NCBI GenBank assembly: GCA_022414725.1
Contig: CM039462.1
Coordinates: 11,640,173 to 11,704,172, forward strand
Direction of reading: 5' to 3'
DNA from: Microglena sp. YARC
Lineage: Eukaryota > Chlorophyta > Chlorophyceae > Chlamydomonadales > Chlamydomonadaceae
Length of the DNA: 64,000 bases
The number at the start of each line of letters is the position of its first letter. The stretch's first letter is position 1. Below are positions 9,569-19,877 of this stretch, piece by piece. The position numbers and the translations under genes were made by a program. The notes under the pieces are model-generated. The model was not told the origin of the DNA, did no database searches, and saw only the letters and a list, made by a program, of their open reading frames with translations.

Positions 9569-9655
9569 TGTTTATTTTTCACAAGTATAAACAGTATAGA
9601 CTACGTCTAGTATATTGCTTTGCGCACCCTATCTCTTCTGTGTAAAACAGAAACA

Positions 9656-10132
9656 ATGGATAACTTCAAGAAGTTGGATACAAGCATGTATGTGTGTTTC
9701 ACAGTTTCAGGCAGTACGTGGAATGACAGGAGCAAAAAATTTATTTTACATGGAACGGTGGTATTCGATAATGAGGATGACGCCAAGAAATGTTTAGAAA
9801 TACTCGACCTGTACAAAGAGACATTCTACTTCAGGCGTACATGGAACGTGATGAATAAGACTATGTTCACGTTTGACGGCACGACAATCCACCTATTATC
9901 TGGTGCCAAAATTGAGTACGACCAGAATGCTGCTCGATTGAAGAAGATTGTAGAGATAGAAAAGACGTACACGGCAAACACGTGGGAATACATGGACGAT
10001 TACGTAAGGCTATTCGGGTATCTTCCGCTCAGGAAAAGGGCATTCTGGAGCTGCTTGCTGTTATGTTTTTCGTGCAGTTGTATATTCTGTATCGATCCAT
10101 GCTATTACGAAGCTAAATATCCTCGCACGTAG
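9656..10132 (+). CDS. Hypothetical protein with C-terminal membrane segment, 158 aa
   Basis: Start ATG at 9656 (MDNFKKLDTSMYVCF). The upstream in-frame ATG is ignored because the AT-rich leader ends in AAACAGAAACA just before this start. The body alternates strands and helices with many aromatic residues (WNDRSKKFILHGTVVF, WEYMDDYVRLFGYLPL). Near the C-terminus AFWSCLLLCFSCSCIFCI is a Cys-rich hydrophobic segment that could anchor a membrane. Family not recognised. Confidence 0.55.
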   Translation: MDNFKKLDTSMYVCFTVSGSTWNDRSKKFILHGTVVFDNEDDAKKCLEILDLYKETFYFRRTWNVMNKTMFTFDGTTIHLLSGAKIEYDQNAARLKKIVEIEKTYTANTWEYMDDYVRLFGYLPLRKRAFWSCLLLCFSCSCIFCIDPCYYEAKYPRT

Positions 10133-10204
10133 GTGAGCTCATGCACCCCTCAACGTTGCCCAAAAGACAATACGCGATAATGTTTTTTTTTTTTTTTACG
10201 TTTT

Positions 10205-10390
10205 TTGAATGCCAAAGCACCGGGTACGGAACTCGGGACTTTTCAAAAGTCATCCTTAATGAAAAAGGCCGGGAAAAGGGTGCTAGGCAAAAGATTCACA
10301 TTTTTCAAGTTTCATGTAAGTCAAAGAAAGAAGTCGATGTCTTCGTCGCAGAAGTCATTCGGGACAGGAATTCCCGCGCTCCCCCCTTAA
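10205..10390 (+). CDS. Short Lys-rich ORF, doubtful
   Basis: A 61-residue frame rich in Lys, Phe and Ser directly after a long T run. It could be a small basic viral protein or chance. No homology recognised. Confidence 0.2.
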   Translation: MNAKAPGTELGTFQKSSLMKKAGKRVLGKRFTFFKFHVSQRKKSMSSSQKSFGTGIPALPP

Positions 10391-10407
10391 CAAAAACAAA
10401 AGGGTCT

Positions 10408-10470
10408 AAGCAGAATCCTGCTTGATACAGCATCTTAATTCCACTGCTACGCTACGCGGGACCCGCGATC
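10408..10470. repeat. Virus-block repeat unit, copy interrupted by Dualen
   Basis: Contains AAGCAG-CTGCTT, a degenerate form of the palindrome, then TTAATTCCACTGC and CGCGGGACCCGCGA. It is followed by the CCCCCTTCATAA word where the Dualen element inserted. It matches other copies near 21.25, 23.65, 29.6 and 31.35 kb. Confidence 0.6.
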
Positions 10471-10484
10471 CCCCCCCTTCATAA
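10471..10484. repeat. Target-site duplication, left copy
   Basis: CCCCCCCTTCATAA, repeated exactly at 21054-21067. It abuts the 3' tail of the minus-strand Dualen element. Confidence 0.85.
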
Positions 10485-10685
10485 TTGAAATTGAAATTGT
10501 TACATCCAAGAAATATGAAAACTCTAAGGACGTGAAATTAAGGACACCACAGCGTACGCAGAAGCTAGCTGTAGTCACCATAGATAAACACAAAAAAGAT
10601 CCAGTACTAGTTGTGATCCCACCCGTGGCGGACTGAGAGTCATTTCAGTCGGTCACGTGGGTGGCACTAGCTGGACCAAAAAATG

Positions 10686-11066
10686 TTAATCTCCGGCGGG
10701 GTGGTGTTCCATGAATCTACGACATTGTAAAATAGTCTGAAAGCTGTCAACAGAGTGGTGGTGCAGCTGGTCTGCTAGTGTGAGAGTTTCTAAATTGGTA
10801 AGACCAAGGGTGGTCATGGAGGTCACAAAGGTTCTGGGGATGGTGCCAGTGGTGCCAATGGTAACAACTAGGTAGTGAACAAGGTAGCCAGCTAGTCTAA
10901 GGCCGGCCACCAACTGGGTGTGTTGGGCATGTTTTATCCTCTGCCTTAGTGGCATGGTTGGTGTCAGAGCAGTATCCCAGCTCTAGAATCCAGATTTCCT
11001 TGTCAGCAGCAATGGTGGGTGAGTCCACCTCGGGCAGGATGGCGAGATCTGGCCTCAGTTTGGGCC
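10686..11066 (-). pseudogene. Dualen restriction-like endonuclease (RLE)
   Basis: RLE motif RPDLAIL, then about 15 residues, then IWILELGYCSD: the PD...(D/E) signature of R2-type endonucleases. A frame change near 10940 leads to LVAGLRLAGYLVHYLVVTIG, the strand-rich end of the domain, and a stop at 10686. The domain would nick target DNA. It lies directly after the CCHC knuckle, as in R2-like elements. Confidence 0.75.
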
Positions 11067-12135
11067 AGATCTCTGCTGGGATGGAGGAGGGCGTAACCAG
11101 TCAGGCAGTGTTTTGCCAAGGACTCCGCGGGGGAGGTCCTCCAGCCTGCCTGCGTCCATGATAACGCGGCGGGATCCAAGGGCGCCTTTGCTGATGGCCT
11201 TGTGCAGTAAGTGGACAGCTGCGTCATGACGCTTGATGTACATGCCCTTGAAGGTGGCGTGTGTGCAGCCAGCAAGAATGTGACCAGCTCCGTCCTCGTG
11301 GGTGGTACAAATAGGGCATGTGGGGGAGGTGGCAGGGTTGGGGTTGTTAGCATAGGGCATCTTCCAGCGATAGGCGAGCTTCTTGTTCCACAGTCGGCCC
11401 CATCTGGCCTTGAGGATGCAGAACTTAGTTTTGTGGGTGATGTGGGAGGATGTCCAGAATTTATTGCTAGAGTGGGGTAGATGCAAGGGGGTGTTATCAG
11501 CCCAGGTGGTGGCATATATGCCTTTTGAGGGGATGCTGTCCGAGGTGGCAGCTAGTGGAAGGTTAAGGCTGATCCCGTTGGTGAGGTTAGGTGCTAGGGC
11601 TCGTGGGGGAGTTGTGCCAAGAGGTGTGCAGGGGGGTTGGACAGTGGGCCAATAGGTGTTGTGGCGGGGTTGTTCTCCAGTGGTGTCGGTGTATCGTACA
11701 GATGCTGGGTTGGTGGCTGCATTGCGTGCTAGTGCATCTGCTCTATCATTGCCCAATATGCCAGTGTGTGAGCGTACTTTGCAGAGGGTAGTGTGTGATC
11801 CTGCCAGAATGCGTTGGACAAGGTGAGTGCGGATAGAATGCAGGAGTACAGAGTGGAGAGAACGTGTAGAGGTAGTAGGATCTTGAATCATTTTGTTAAT
11901 GAGTTGGAGTGAGCAGAGGCTGTCAGTGTGCAAGGTGAGGTCAGTGGTATAATCAATGTGTGCTATGGCTTGGTGGATGGCCACTAATTCAGCCCGGTTG
12001 TTAGTTCTGGTGGCGCCTTGGCCTCCTGGGTTAATGGAATAGCTCATACCAGCCACAGGTATGTAGACCCCTGCACCTATTTTGCTGGGGGTGCCAGGGG
12101 CTCCCTTGATTAGGCTGCCATCAGTATAGACCTGC
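11055..12135 (-). pseudogene. Dualen RNase H, CCHC knuckle and KRHD motif
   Basis: RNase H active-site segments in order: YTDGS, NNRAELVAIHQAI, LHTDSLCSLQLI and VRSHTGILGNDRADALA. These give the Asp-Glu-Asp-Asp set. About 100 residues later CPICTTHEDGAGHILAGC is a C-x2-C-x7-H-x4-C finger, followed by KRHDAAVHLL, the conserved stretch before an RLE domain. RNase H degrades the RNA strand during reverse transcription. The frame is open for over 1 kb here. Confidence 0.85.
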
Positions 12136-12139
12136 AGAC

Positions 12140-14477
12140 CTAGGGTAGGTATGGCTGAGTAGTGGCAGGGGTAGATGACTGTGGGAAGCAGAGGGGGGCA
12201 GTGGTGGGTGTAGGCTGCCAGGGCAGAGTAGTGAGGGATTTAAGAGTCCTGGGGTAGGTGATTTGTGTGTCTGAGGAGGTAAGGGTAGGATGTGTAGGGA
12301 GGTTATGTGGTTCCCAGAAGGGTGAGATGCTGAGCATGTGCTGTGACCAGATGTCTGTGAACCCCTGGAGACGGTTTAGGTATTCAGGTTGGCTGCTTGG
12401 GTTGCTGATGATGAGAATGTGGAGCTTGTGGGAGGAGGTAGGGTTGTGATGTTTGCCCCCTAGCCAGGTTTCAGAGGTGCTGTAGATTTCAGAGAAAGGT
12501 CTGGTGTCCACGTGGTGGATCCAGGGGTGGTGCAGAAGTTTCTTGTAGGGGGCATTATAGTTGCCTGGGATGAGTAAGACAGTGCATGTTGGGATGTGTT
12601 GTGCTTCTGCGTGGTCAGCACTGGCTAGAGCCCACCTGAGTGCCTTGTGTGCATCGGTGACGGAGGTAGGGATGTCCACCAGTGATCCCCCTGTCCAGAT
12701 GCTGTGGAAGAGATCCCGTTGGCTCCAAAGAGCTGGTCAGCTGGGTTTATGGAGGAAAATTCTGCATAGGCAGAATCTAGGTTGAGTGGAGTAGCAGTGC
12801 GGTGATGGGTGATGTTGAGGTGTAGGTTAGCTTGGTGCAGGGCTGAGGGAAGAGTGTAGGTGGAGGCAGGGGTGTCCTTGTGTCTGGTGTATAGGGCTGC
12901 AAGGTCAGGTAAGAATCCTCCTTGTGTGAGTTGGTTCCAAGTTGAAGGGCGTGTAGTTTTATTGTATTCATAGTGTGTGTGGAGGGAGGTGAGAAGGGTG
13001 TTGGTACTATGGCCCACACATTTCCCGGCGGGTTGTAGAGGAATGTAGTGTCTGCATGCGTGTGGGTTTGCTGGCCTTCTGAGCCAGTGAGGATGCCAGT
13101 TTGGGCTGTGTGTTTGAGTGGTGGTTGGATGTCCCAGGTAGGGTTTCGGTCATGAGTGTCTATGTGAAGAAGTTTGTGGACAAGGGCATGGTTATCAGCA
13201 TTGAAGCCAGGTGTAGTGGCCCATTGTCCCTGTTGCTGGGAGTTAGTAAGGTGGGAGTCTCTTCTGGGGTTAAGATGGGTTGTGGTGGTGGGTGTGTCTT
13301 TGAAGGCCTGGAGAAGGGTGTCATAGGTGGATTGGCCCAGCATGGTGATGAGGTGGGTGGTGTGGTATGGTTGTGGTTTCCAGTGGACCTCAGAGGTGGT
13401 GGAGTAATTGGTTTACTGTGAAGGATAGTGTAACCAATTTGGGTATATTGACTGATATGGTCGTTGTGCATGGTGATGGGGGCCCATTGGAGGTGGCAGT
13501 GGTGGTGATGCTGGTGTCCCTAGTGTCCATGGTCCGTTTGCTGCGCCAGCTGGTGATGCTGAGGGGTGTGTACTGGTTACCATAGGTGAGGTGAAGGAGA
13601 CGGGTAGGGGGGGAAGGGGATCCAGGGGTAGGGTGGAGCATTGCTGCCTTGAGAAGATCAGGGTTGGAGGCCTTAGTAATGTTGTAGTGCTTAAAGAAGG
13701 GCTTGGCTGGGCCGCGGAGGATGGCCTTGCAGAGGTGAAGGCGGGATGCCCAGGTTGTCGCTGCTTCGTTGTTGCCCCATGCTTTACCGTAATGGTCGAC
13801 GTTGGCGTTCCATTCGGCTGTGGAGTTGCAGGTGGTCCACGCCCACCATTGTTCCCGCTGATGTCACGGAGAGGGTCTGCTGTGTAGTCCGCTTCCTTGA
13901 CAGGAGGTTGCGCTCGGCTGGTGGGGTAGCGCTGAGTTGGGGTGGAGGCCGGGCGGGCGACAAACATGTTCTGCGCATAGGCTGACGGTTTGGGTGGGAT
14001 GGTGTATGACGAGGTAAGTCGTCGCTGCGGTAATGGAAGAGGGTTGGCATGGCTGAGGGAGGGGAGCAGGTCGGGGCTGTTGCCAGTGAGGTGTGCTGTA
14101 AGGAGGTTGAGGGAGCGCCGATGGTGCTTTGTTACTTTGCCCTGTGTGATAAGAGGGAGATCCGTGGTAGTGATAAGGTGAGTGCCTGCTGGAGTAACCA
14201 GGTCGTGGTATGTATAGATCCTAGATCGTGGAAGGGAGTCACAAGGGAGACAGGGATGTGAGCAGGTTGAGGGAGTACTGATTGGATGTTGAGCTTATCC
14301 AGGAGTTCTGTGTCATTCCAGGTGATTTGGATGTTTGAATGGTCTAGGAGTTGAAGTTGCCGGGCAAGAGATGAATATTGGAGGAGTTTGGGAGAGAGAG
14401 AGGTTGGAGTGAGAGTGTGGAAAGTTTTGAAGGTTTTAGTGAGGAGATATTTGGTTAGTATGCCCAGGCGTCCAGTG
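12140..14477 (-). pseudogene. Dualen connecting region, one unassigned domain
   Basis: Between the RT thumb and RNase H lies about 2.3 kb in changing frames. The clearest piece, 12679-12140, reads TDAHKALRWALASADHAEA, then TVLLIPGNYNAPYKKLLHHP and SETWLGGKHH, which looks like a folded alpha/beta domain. I cannot name it. The rest is Pro/Thr-rich and may be linker. Confidence 0.5.
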
Positions 14478-15981
14478 TCATTCATGGCGTGGGTGAGGGC
14501 AGAGGGCAGTAATTTGTGTATATTCAGTGAGGAGAGAGGGGATCCCTAGGCCTGCCTCTGTTTTGGGCAGGTGTAGTGCCCTAGTGGGGAAGGACATGGG
14601 AAGGCTGCTGCACAGTTTGACTGTCTTAAGTACTGCTTTATCTATAATGTGGATGTCTGTGAGAGAGAAGGGGGCTACGATCATAGGGTATTTGATGGCT
14701 GCTCTGATGCATTGTGTGATTATACGTATGCATTGTTCAGGGGTTGCCCTGCTTTTAGCTTTGTTGAGTATATGTAGGCCTTGGTGTGAATAATGTCAAG
14801 GGTGGCATGCAGTTGGGTTTTCCAGTTGAGGGTGAGAGAGATGTGGACTCCTAAGTATTTGTAGGCTATATCTGGTGGTTGATAAGTGGCATATGTGTCT
14901 CCAAGGGTTATTTTGTCCTGGAGTCTTTGTTTGAGGATATCATTGTGGGTGGGGTTTGAGGGGTGTGTCTTGTGAAGGATGCCACTGACCACACATTTGG
15001 TAGCATTGAGAGGGATGCCAGACCAGGTGCTGAACAGTTGGACTTTACCACATTGGATGCGGAGGTCCTCGACCGTTCAGTGAGGACTGCGGTGTCATCC
15101 GCATACCCCAGGCTGCTGGTGAGGTGCTCGTCAGCCTCCGCGGTGGGAAGGGAGGCAGCGCGGTATCCCCTGCCTCCTGAGCATAGCCATCGGTGGAGGG
15201 GTTCAATAAAGATGATGAAGAGGAGAGGGGAGAGTGTGTCCCCTTGGATGGATCCCCTGGTGATGGGGATGGGTTGACCAGGTGTGTTGTTAAGGAGGAT
15301 GTGAGTGTTGGAGTTGGTGTAGATCCCTTTGACTGTGTCTACGGTGTCGTGGGTGAATCCAAGGTTGTGCATAATGCAAAGAAGTTTTTGGTGATCTATC
15401 ATGTTGAAGGCAGAGCTAAAGTCAAAGTAAGCTGCGTACAAGTCGTGTTGGAAGAGGGAGGCATCCTCTATGTTGTGAAGGAGGTTGAGGAGCTGCCTAT
15501 AGGTGCTCTTGTCTTTTCTGAATCCCTCTTGGCAGGTGCTGAGAATATGATTGGTTTCTGAGTAGGTGGAAATTGTGTTGGTGATGAGAGAGGTCCAGAG
15601 TTTAGCCACAGAATTGTTAAGTCCTATGGGTCTATAGTTCTGGGGAAGGTATGGGTCAGATTTTTTGTAAAGCATAACTGTGTGAGAAGTTTTCCAGCAG
15701 TCTGGGGTTTCTCCCAGGATCCAGGAGATTTGCATAAGTTTGTGAATGACAGTGTGCATTTCGGTGGGGAGACACATCAGTAATTCATTGGGTATCCCAT
15801 CTGGTCCTGTGGCTTTATTTTGTGGCCAGTTTTCTGATGCAGTCGGTGTAGGCAGTTGGAGATGAGAGGTAGGTGTAGGGTGAGGCAGTATGCTGAATAG
15901 AGGTGGCGGGGGTTTCGAGTTGAAATTTGTCAGTGTGTGTTTCCCAGGGGGGAGGGGTGGAGTAGGCAGCGTAGTTGCCAT
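14478..15981 (-). pseudogene. Dualen reverse transcriptase
   Basis: RT blocks in order: NKATGPDGIPNELL, YRPIGLNNSVAKLW, FRKDKSTYRQLLNLLHNIED, YAAYFDFSSAFNMIDHQKLL (catalytic Asp), GDTLSPLLF, GYADDTAVL (catalytic Asp pair) and KYLGVHI. Thumb-like sequence (LPTRALHLPKTEAGLGIP) follows. The first frame (15981-14908) holds the fingers and palm; frame changes near 15000 and 14690 separate the thumb. Copies RNA primed from the nicked target. Confidence 0.9.
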
Positions 15982-16845
15982 TGGGTGGGGGCACAGGGGG
16001 GGACATGAGTTTGCCCATGTGTTTGGTCAAAAGGTCAAGGAGATCGTTTAGTTTTAGTATGTAGGGTTCCAGTTTGCTGGTTAAGAAGGACAGTGGGAGA
16101 GTGGGGTTGGCCGTCTGGTTTGAAGATGTGTCTATGCATAACCCGCGCCTGTGTATTAAGGCGATGGCGAAACTTCTTGATGGCCTTGGTGCTTCTTTCC
16201 TCCTTTTGCAGGGCTTGGATAGTGCGTAGCTCCTGGATAGTGTGTTGTATGTCATCAGTGAGTGATTGACGGTATTGGGTAAGAAGGGGGTTGTGGAGGA
16301 GGAGAAGTTGGACTTGCGTTTTAGTTTGTAGAGGGCAGTCTGGGGGAAAGGATGGGGAAGAGCGCAGGTTATCATATCCAGATTGGTCCATGGAGTAGGA
16401 TTGGGTGCGGAGAGTTTTAATGTGTTTCACGTGTTGGTTAAGTTGTTGGTAGGATTTAGCTGTCTTTCTGGGAAGGAAGATGCCAGAAATGGTTTGTTTA
16501 GTGGGGCAAGTCTCTATCATGATACTGAGGGCTTGATGCAGGGTGGTCATAAGGTGGTCGGCCATACTGTTGAGGTCTTCTGGAAGTGCAGTCATCAGTT
16601 CTTGCCGGATGGATTGAATGTGAGAGGCAGTCCTGTCTTCCCCAAGAAGGTCCTGAGCAGTTTGCCAGGCGGATTCTATGTTAGTGTGGGAGCTCAGAAA
16701 TTGGTGGAGGTATTGAGTAGTGATGGCTTGCCTAGTTTTCTCTTTGTCTGATTGTTTAAGAGGGAGGAGGAGCTGAGGGGAGGTGTAGGTGTTGGTTGGA
16801 GGTATGGCAGGAGGGGGAAGGAGAGTGGAGGTGAGGCGTTGCTCA
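15982..16845 (-). pseudogene. Dualen linker between APE and RT
   Basis: Open mostly in the frame 16874-16035, mainly helical, with no recognised domain. The final part, in another frame, ends PYTYLSSPTAYTDCIRKL and leads into the RT. This linker is usual in non-LTR polyproteins. Confidence 0.55.
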
Positions 16846-17883
16846 AGTGCATGGTGGTCTAGGGTGTCCCCCATTTGGTGGGTGCTTTCAGTGGTGTGGG
16901 TGCCCGGAGGTGGGTTGATGAGCAGGATATCATCAATACGACTGCTGTAGGGGGTGTTGTTGCTGCAAGAAAAATATGTGTGAGGTCTGGGTTGTGGTTG
17001 TGGAGTGATACAGAGTTGAGAAATGTGTTGCTGGTGAGAAATGTCATCTGGATATTTGGTTAGACTGCTTCTGTCAGTGGTGTGGCATGTGGCATTCCAG
17101 TCCCCTGCTAGGATGTAGTGGTGGGTAGGATTTTTCTCAGTAATGTGGTGGATGTAGGAGTAGATGTGCTCTCTTTGAGGGCATTGTTACAGGGCATGTA
17201 GACGCCCAGGACATGGGTTATGTTGTTTATGGTTTGGTGGGTAATGTGTCCAGAGAGTTCGACTGGAGTTTCATGATTGACTGGGTGAGCAGTGACTGTT
17301 TTCCTGATTAGTGTAATGACCCCTACTGAGGGGGTGACTATTTTGTCAGGGCTGGTAGCTTGGAGAGTAGTTTTGCTGTTGTGGTGGAAGTGATAATCAT
17401 GCATGTCTGATTTAATCATGTTTAGAATGGATTTTCTGTGTGAGAGTAGTTTGGTTTCAGTGAGAATTATTATATCATTATCCCTGGATCTAATGTGATC
17501 ATAGATGACTTCCCAGGAGGATCCAATTCCCCTGCAGTTGATAGTGGTGATGTTGGTGTCATTAAGAATGTGCTCCTGCTGTTGGACAGGGTGGTCTGAG
17601 GTTTGTTCAGAATATTTAGGCTTACTACGTTTCTCCGGTGAGGTGGGCTTGGTAGTGCTGATGGACTGCTGCTTCTTGGCTGAGGGGGGAGCTCCAGGGA
17701 TCCAGGTCTGTCTGAGCTTGTTGTATTCAGGGATGGTAGGCCTGCTGGGGGTGGGGAGCCTTGCTGCTGTGTTGGGGAGGGAAGGTCACTTCGTGACCGT
17801 TTTTTTAGTGGTGGTGGTTTTCTTGGATTTTTTAGATTTTTTGGTAGAGGTGTAGGGTTTCTTATGTTTTGTGTGGGATTCAT
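16846..17883 (-). pseudogene. Dualen AP-type endonuclease (APE)
   Basis: APE signatures in order on the minus strand: NCRGIGSSWEVI, DIIILTETKL (catalytic Glu), THVLGVYMPCNN, ILAGDWNAT (Asp/Asn pair), SRIDDILLIN and DTLDHHALEQ (terminal His; the usual SDH reads LDH). At least three frames are used. The N-terminal part (17883-17580) is basic (KKRSRSD), Pro-rich and probably a linker. This is the second endonuclease of the element. Confidence 0.8.
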
Positions 17884-17933
17884 CCTCAGATACTAGATAG
17901 ATAACATCATCTTCGTCTGTGGGTGTTTCAGTG

Positions 17934-19877
17934 TTATTTTGAGTGGTAGGGATTGTTTGATCTGGTGGTGAAGGTGGTAGATTGGTGTAGGTGTTGATCC
18001 TGTTGAGAGTCGTCTAGGATGGTATCATTGGTATTAGGGTGGGGATTGGTTGGATCAAAATAGAGATCAGGTTGAAATGGATAGCCATGGAAGGAGGGTG
18101 TAGCCTGGCTAAGAGTGTAGATGCACCCCTGGAGCTGGTGCCAGTCTTGGGGGTTTAGGATGGTGGGTCCAGATAGTTCAGAGTCAAGGTTGTACCATTT
18201 ATTGTTGTAGTATTTGATAGTGATTGCATGACCATAGCCATTGGACCAGTAGTGCAGTATGAATTTGGTGCTATTGATGGGAATTCTGCTAAGAATTTGT
18301 TGTTTGGTGCTACCAAGTTGGATGCCTGTTTCATAGTTTTCTTCAGTGTTAGGAGATGAGGTGTGTAGTGGTGTGTATGGGTGGTTCCTGTGGCTGACCA
18401 TGTATCCAGTGCCAGTCTGCCTGGTGAAGGTGTAGTAGTCAATAAGGGCATTATTATAGTTTCCAGAGGGGTTGAGAAAATATGATCCCATAACCTTCCA
18501 GTGATTATCAGTGGCTCTAGTGACTTGAGTGTGGAGTTTGTTAGCAAAGTCTAGGACTAGGTTGATATCCATGGCTTTGTATCCAAGGTAGGCGTTGATG
18601 GAGTGAATTTGGCAGTGGGAGGCTGTTTGGGCTTCCCAGTATGGGGCAGACTCAGACTTACTTTGTAGGCGTCTGCTTCCTCTGGGTCTACCTCCTCTGA
18701 GTGTGGGGGGTGTAGGAGGAGTGGAGAGGGGGCAGCTGTAGGGGTACTTACTGCTGTGAGCATCTTCCTGAGTGTCTGAGCTGTCTATGGGTAGAGTGAG
18801 AGCAGGAGAGATAGGGGAGGGAAGAGTGCAGGCAAGGTTTAATCTGTTACAGGTTGTAATCTCAGCACAGGAGTGGCAGGCTGTGCCTTTGGTCTGGCAG
18901 GGACTATGATAAGGAGATAGTGTCCAGAGGGGCTCATATCCATGTATATTTGCCCTATTCTTGTTGCTCTTGCTATGGATGTTTCCACTGAGACAGTGGG
19001 TAGTGCTGATAAGAGAGAAGAGCAGGAGGAGCAGTGTTGTTATCCAGAGGTCCAGGGGGTTTGCTACTTCCTGTGTCCCTTGTAGGTGGTGGCTTTGGGG
19101 TAGGCCTTGTTGGCTGTGGTGCTGGCAACCTGTGGAGTGGTGAGTGTTTTGATGTTGTTGGTTTTTGGTGGCAGGGATGCAGATGTAGAAGGTACTATAG
19201 GGTTTGGTTTGATTGGGGTTTACCTTGAGAGCAGCTGTTTGGAGGAAGCTGCTCCAGTCATTTCCCAGTTCAGGGTCTGCTGGGGTGTTGCAGTGCTCAC
19301 TGGTGATGGCACCTGCTCCAAAGATGTCATCATCATTAGCGGCTTCGTAGGGTGCAGGTGGCCAGGCTGCAGGTGGGTCAGGGGTTGCATGGTTGAGGAG
19401 CATGTCAACAATGGCCTTCTGGTAGGTGGTGACATGGTACTCGGGGGGGTGTCCATCCAGGGAGGTCTTGAGAGCCTTCCATTGGTCCAGGTCACCCTTG
19501 GTGTGGGGGTCAAGGGGGCCTTCTCCCTTGGCGGAATTCTTGGAGATCTCTCTCCTGATCATCCAAGTGGCCAGGCAGTTCCAGATCTTGCCTGGCTTGC
19601 CCTTGGTCATGGCAGGGTCGTAGTCAGGGAGGAAGGAGGGCCTGAGGGTGTAGGTAGAGCCACCAGAATGGAGGATGCCTCTGGTGGAGAGGAAGGTTAT
19701 CAGGACTGTAGCTCTGTTTAAGAGCATGAGGTGGATGCCTCGGTTGGCTTGTGTTGACCTGGTGATAGGATCATGTAAGTGGAGGGGGATGCCCTCCCTG
19801 GTGACAAGGGAGTTGTTAATGTGAGCAGCAGTGGTGACATCATAGCTGCAGATCTTTTCCCTGGAGATGATGTCCAT
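17934..19877 (-). CDS. Dualen polyprotein part with Josephin-like cysteine protease
   Basis: The longest unbroken frame of the element, 647 residues. Residues 276-294 are hydrophobic (TTLLLLLFSLIS) and followed by a Cys cluster (C327, C334, C337, C343, C350). The C-terminal domain has HCQIHSINAYLG (Cys422, His425) and YGHAITIKYYNNKWYNLDSE (His550, Asp565). Both match the Josephin pattern, C-x2-H-x-L/I-N and H-x14-N/D, with the same His-to-third-residue spacing as ataxin-3 (H119, N134). It could process the polyprotein or remove ubiquitin. Dualen elements are known to carry a cysteine protease, so position agrees. Confidence 0.75.
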   Translation of the reverse strand: MDIISREKICSYDVTTAAHINNSLVTREGIPLHLHDPITRSTQANRGIHLMLLNRATVLITFLSTRGILHSGGSTYTLRPSFLPDYDPAMTKGKPGKIWNCLATWMIRREISKNSAKGEGPLDPHTKGDLDQWKALKTSLDGHPPEYHVTTYQKAIVDMLLNHATPDPPAAWPPAPYEAANDDDIFGAGAITSEHCNTPADPELGNDWSSFLQTAALKVNPNQTKPYSTFYICIPATKNQQHQNTHHSTGCQHHSQQGLPQSHHLQGTQEVANPLDLWITTLLLLLFSLISTTHCLSGNIHSKSNKNRANIHGYEPLWTLSPYHSPCQTKGTACHSCAEITTCNRLNLACTLPSPISPALTLPIDSSDTQEDAHSSKYPYSCPLSTPPTPPTLRGGRPRGSRRLQSKSESAPYWEAQTASHCQIHSINAYLGYKAMDINLVLDFANKLHTQVTRATDNHWKVMGSYFLNPSGNYNNALIDYYTFTRQTGTGYMVSHRNHPYTPLHTSSPNTEENYETGIQLGSTKQQILSRIPINSTKFILHYWSNGYGHAITIKYYNNKWYNLDSELSGPTILNPQDWHQLQGCIYTLSQATPSFHGYPFQPDLYFDPTNPHPNTNDTILDDSQQDQHLHQSTTFTTRSNNPYHSK

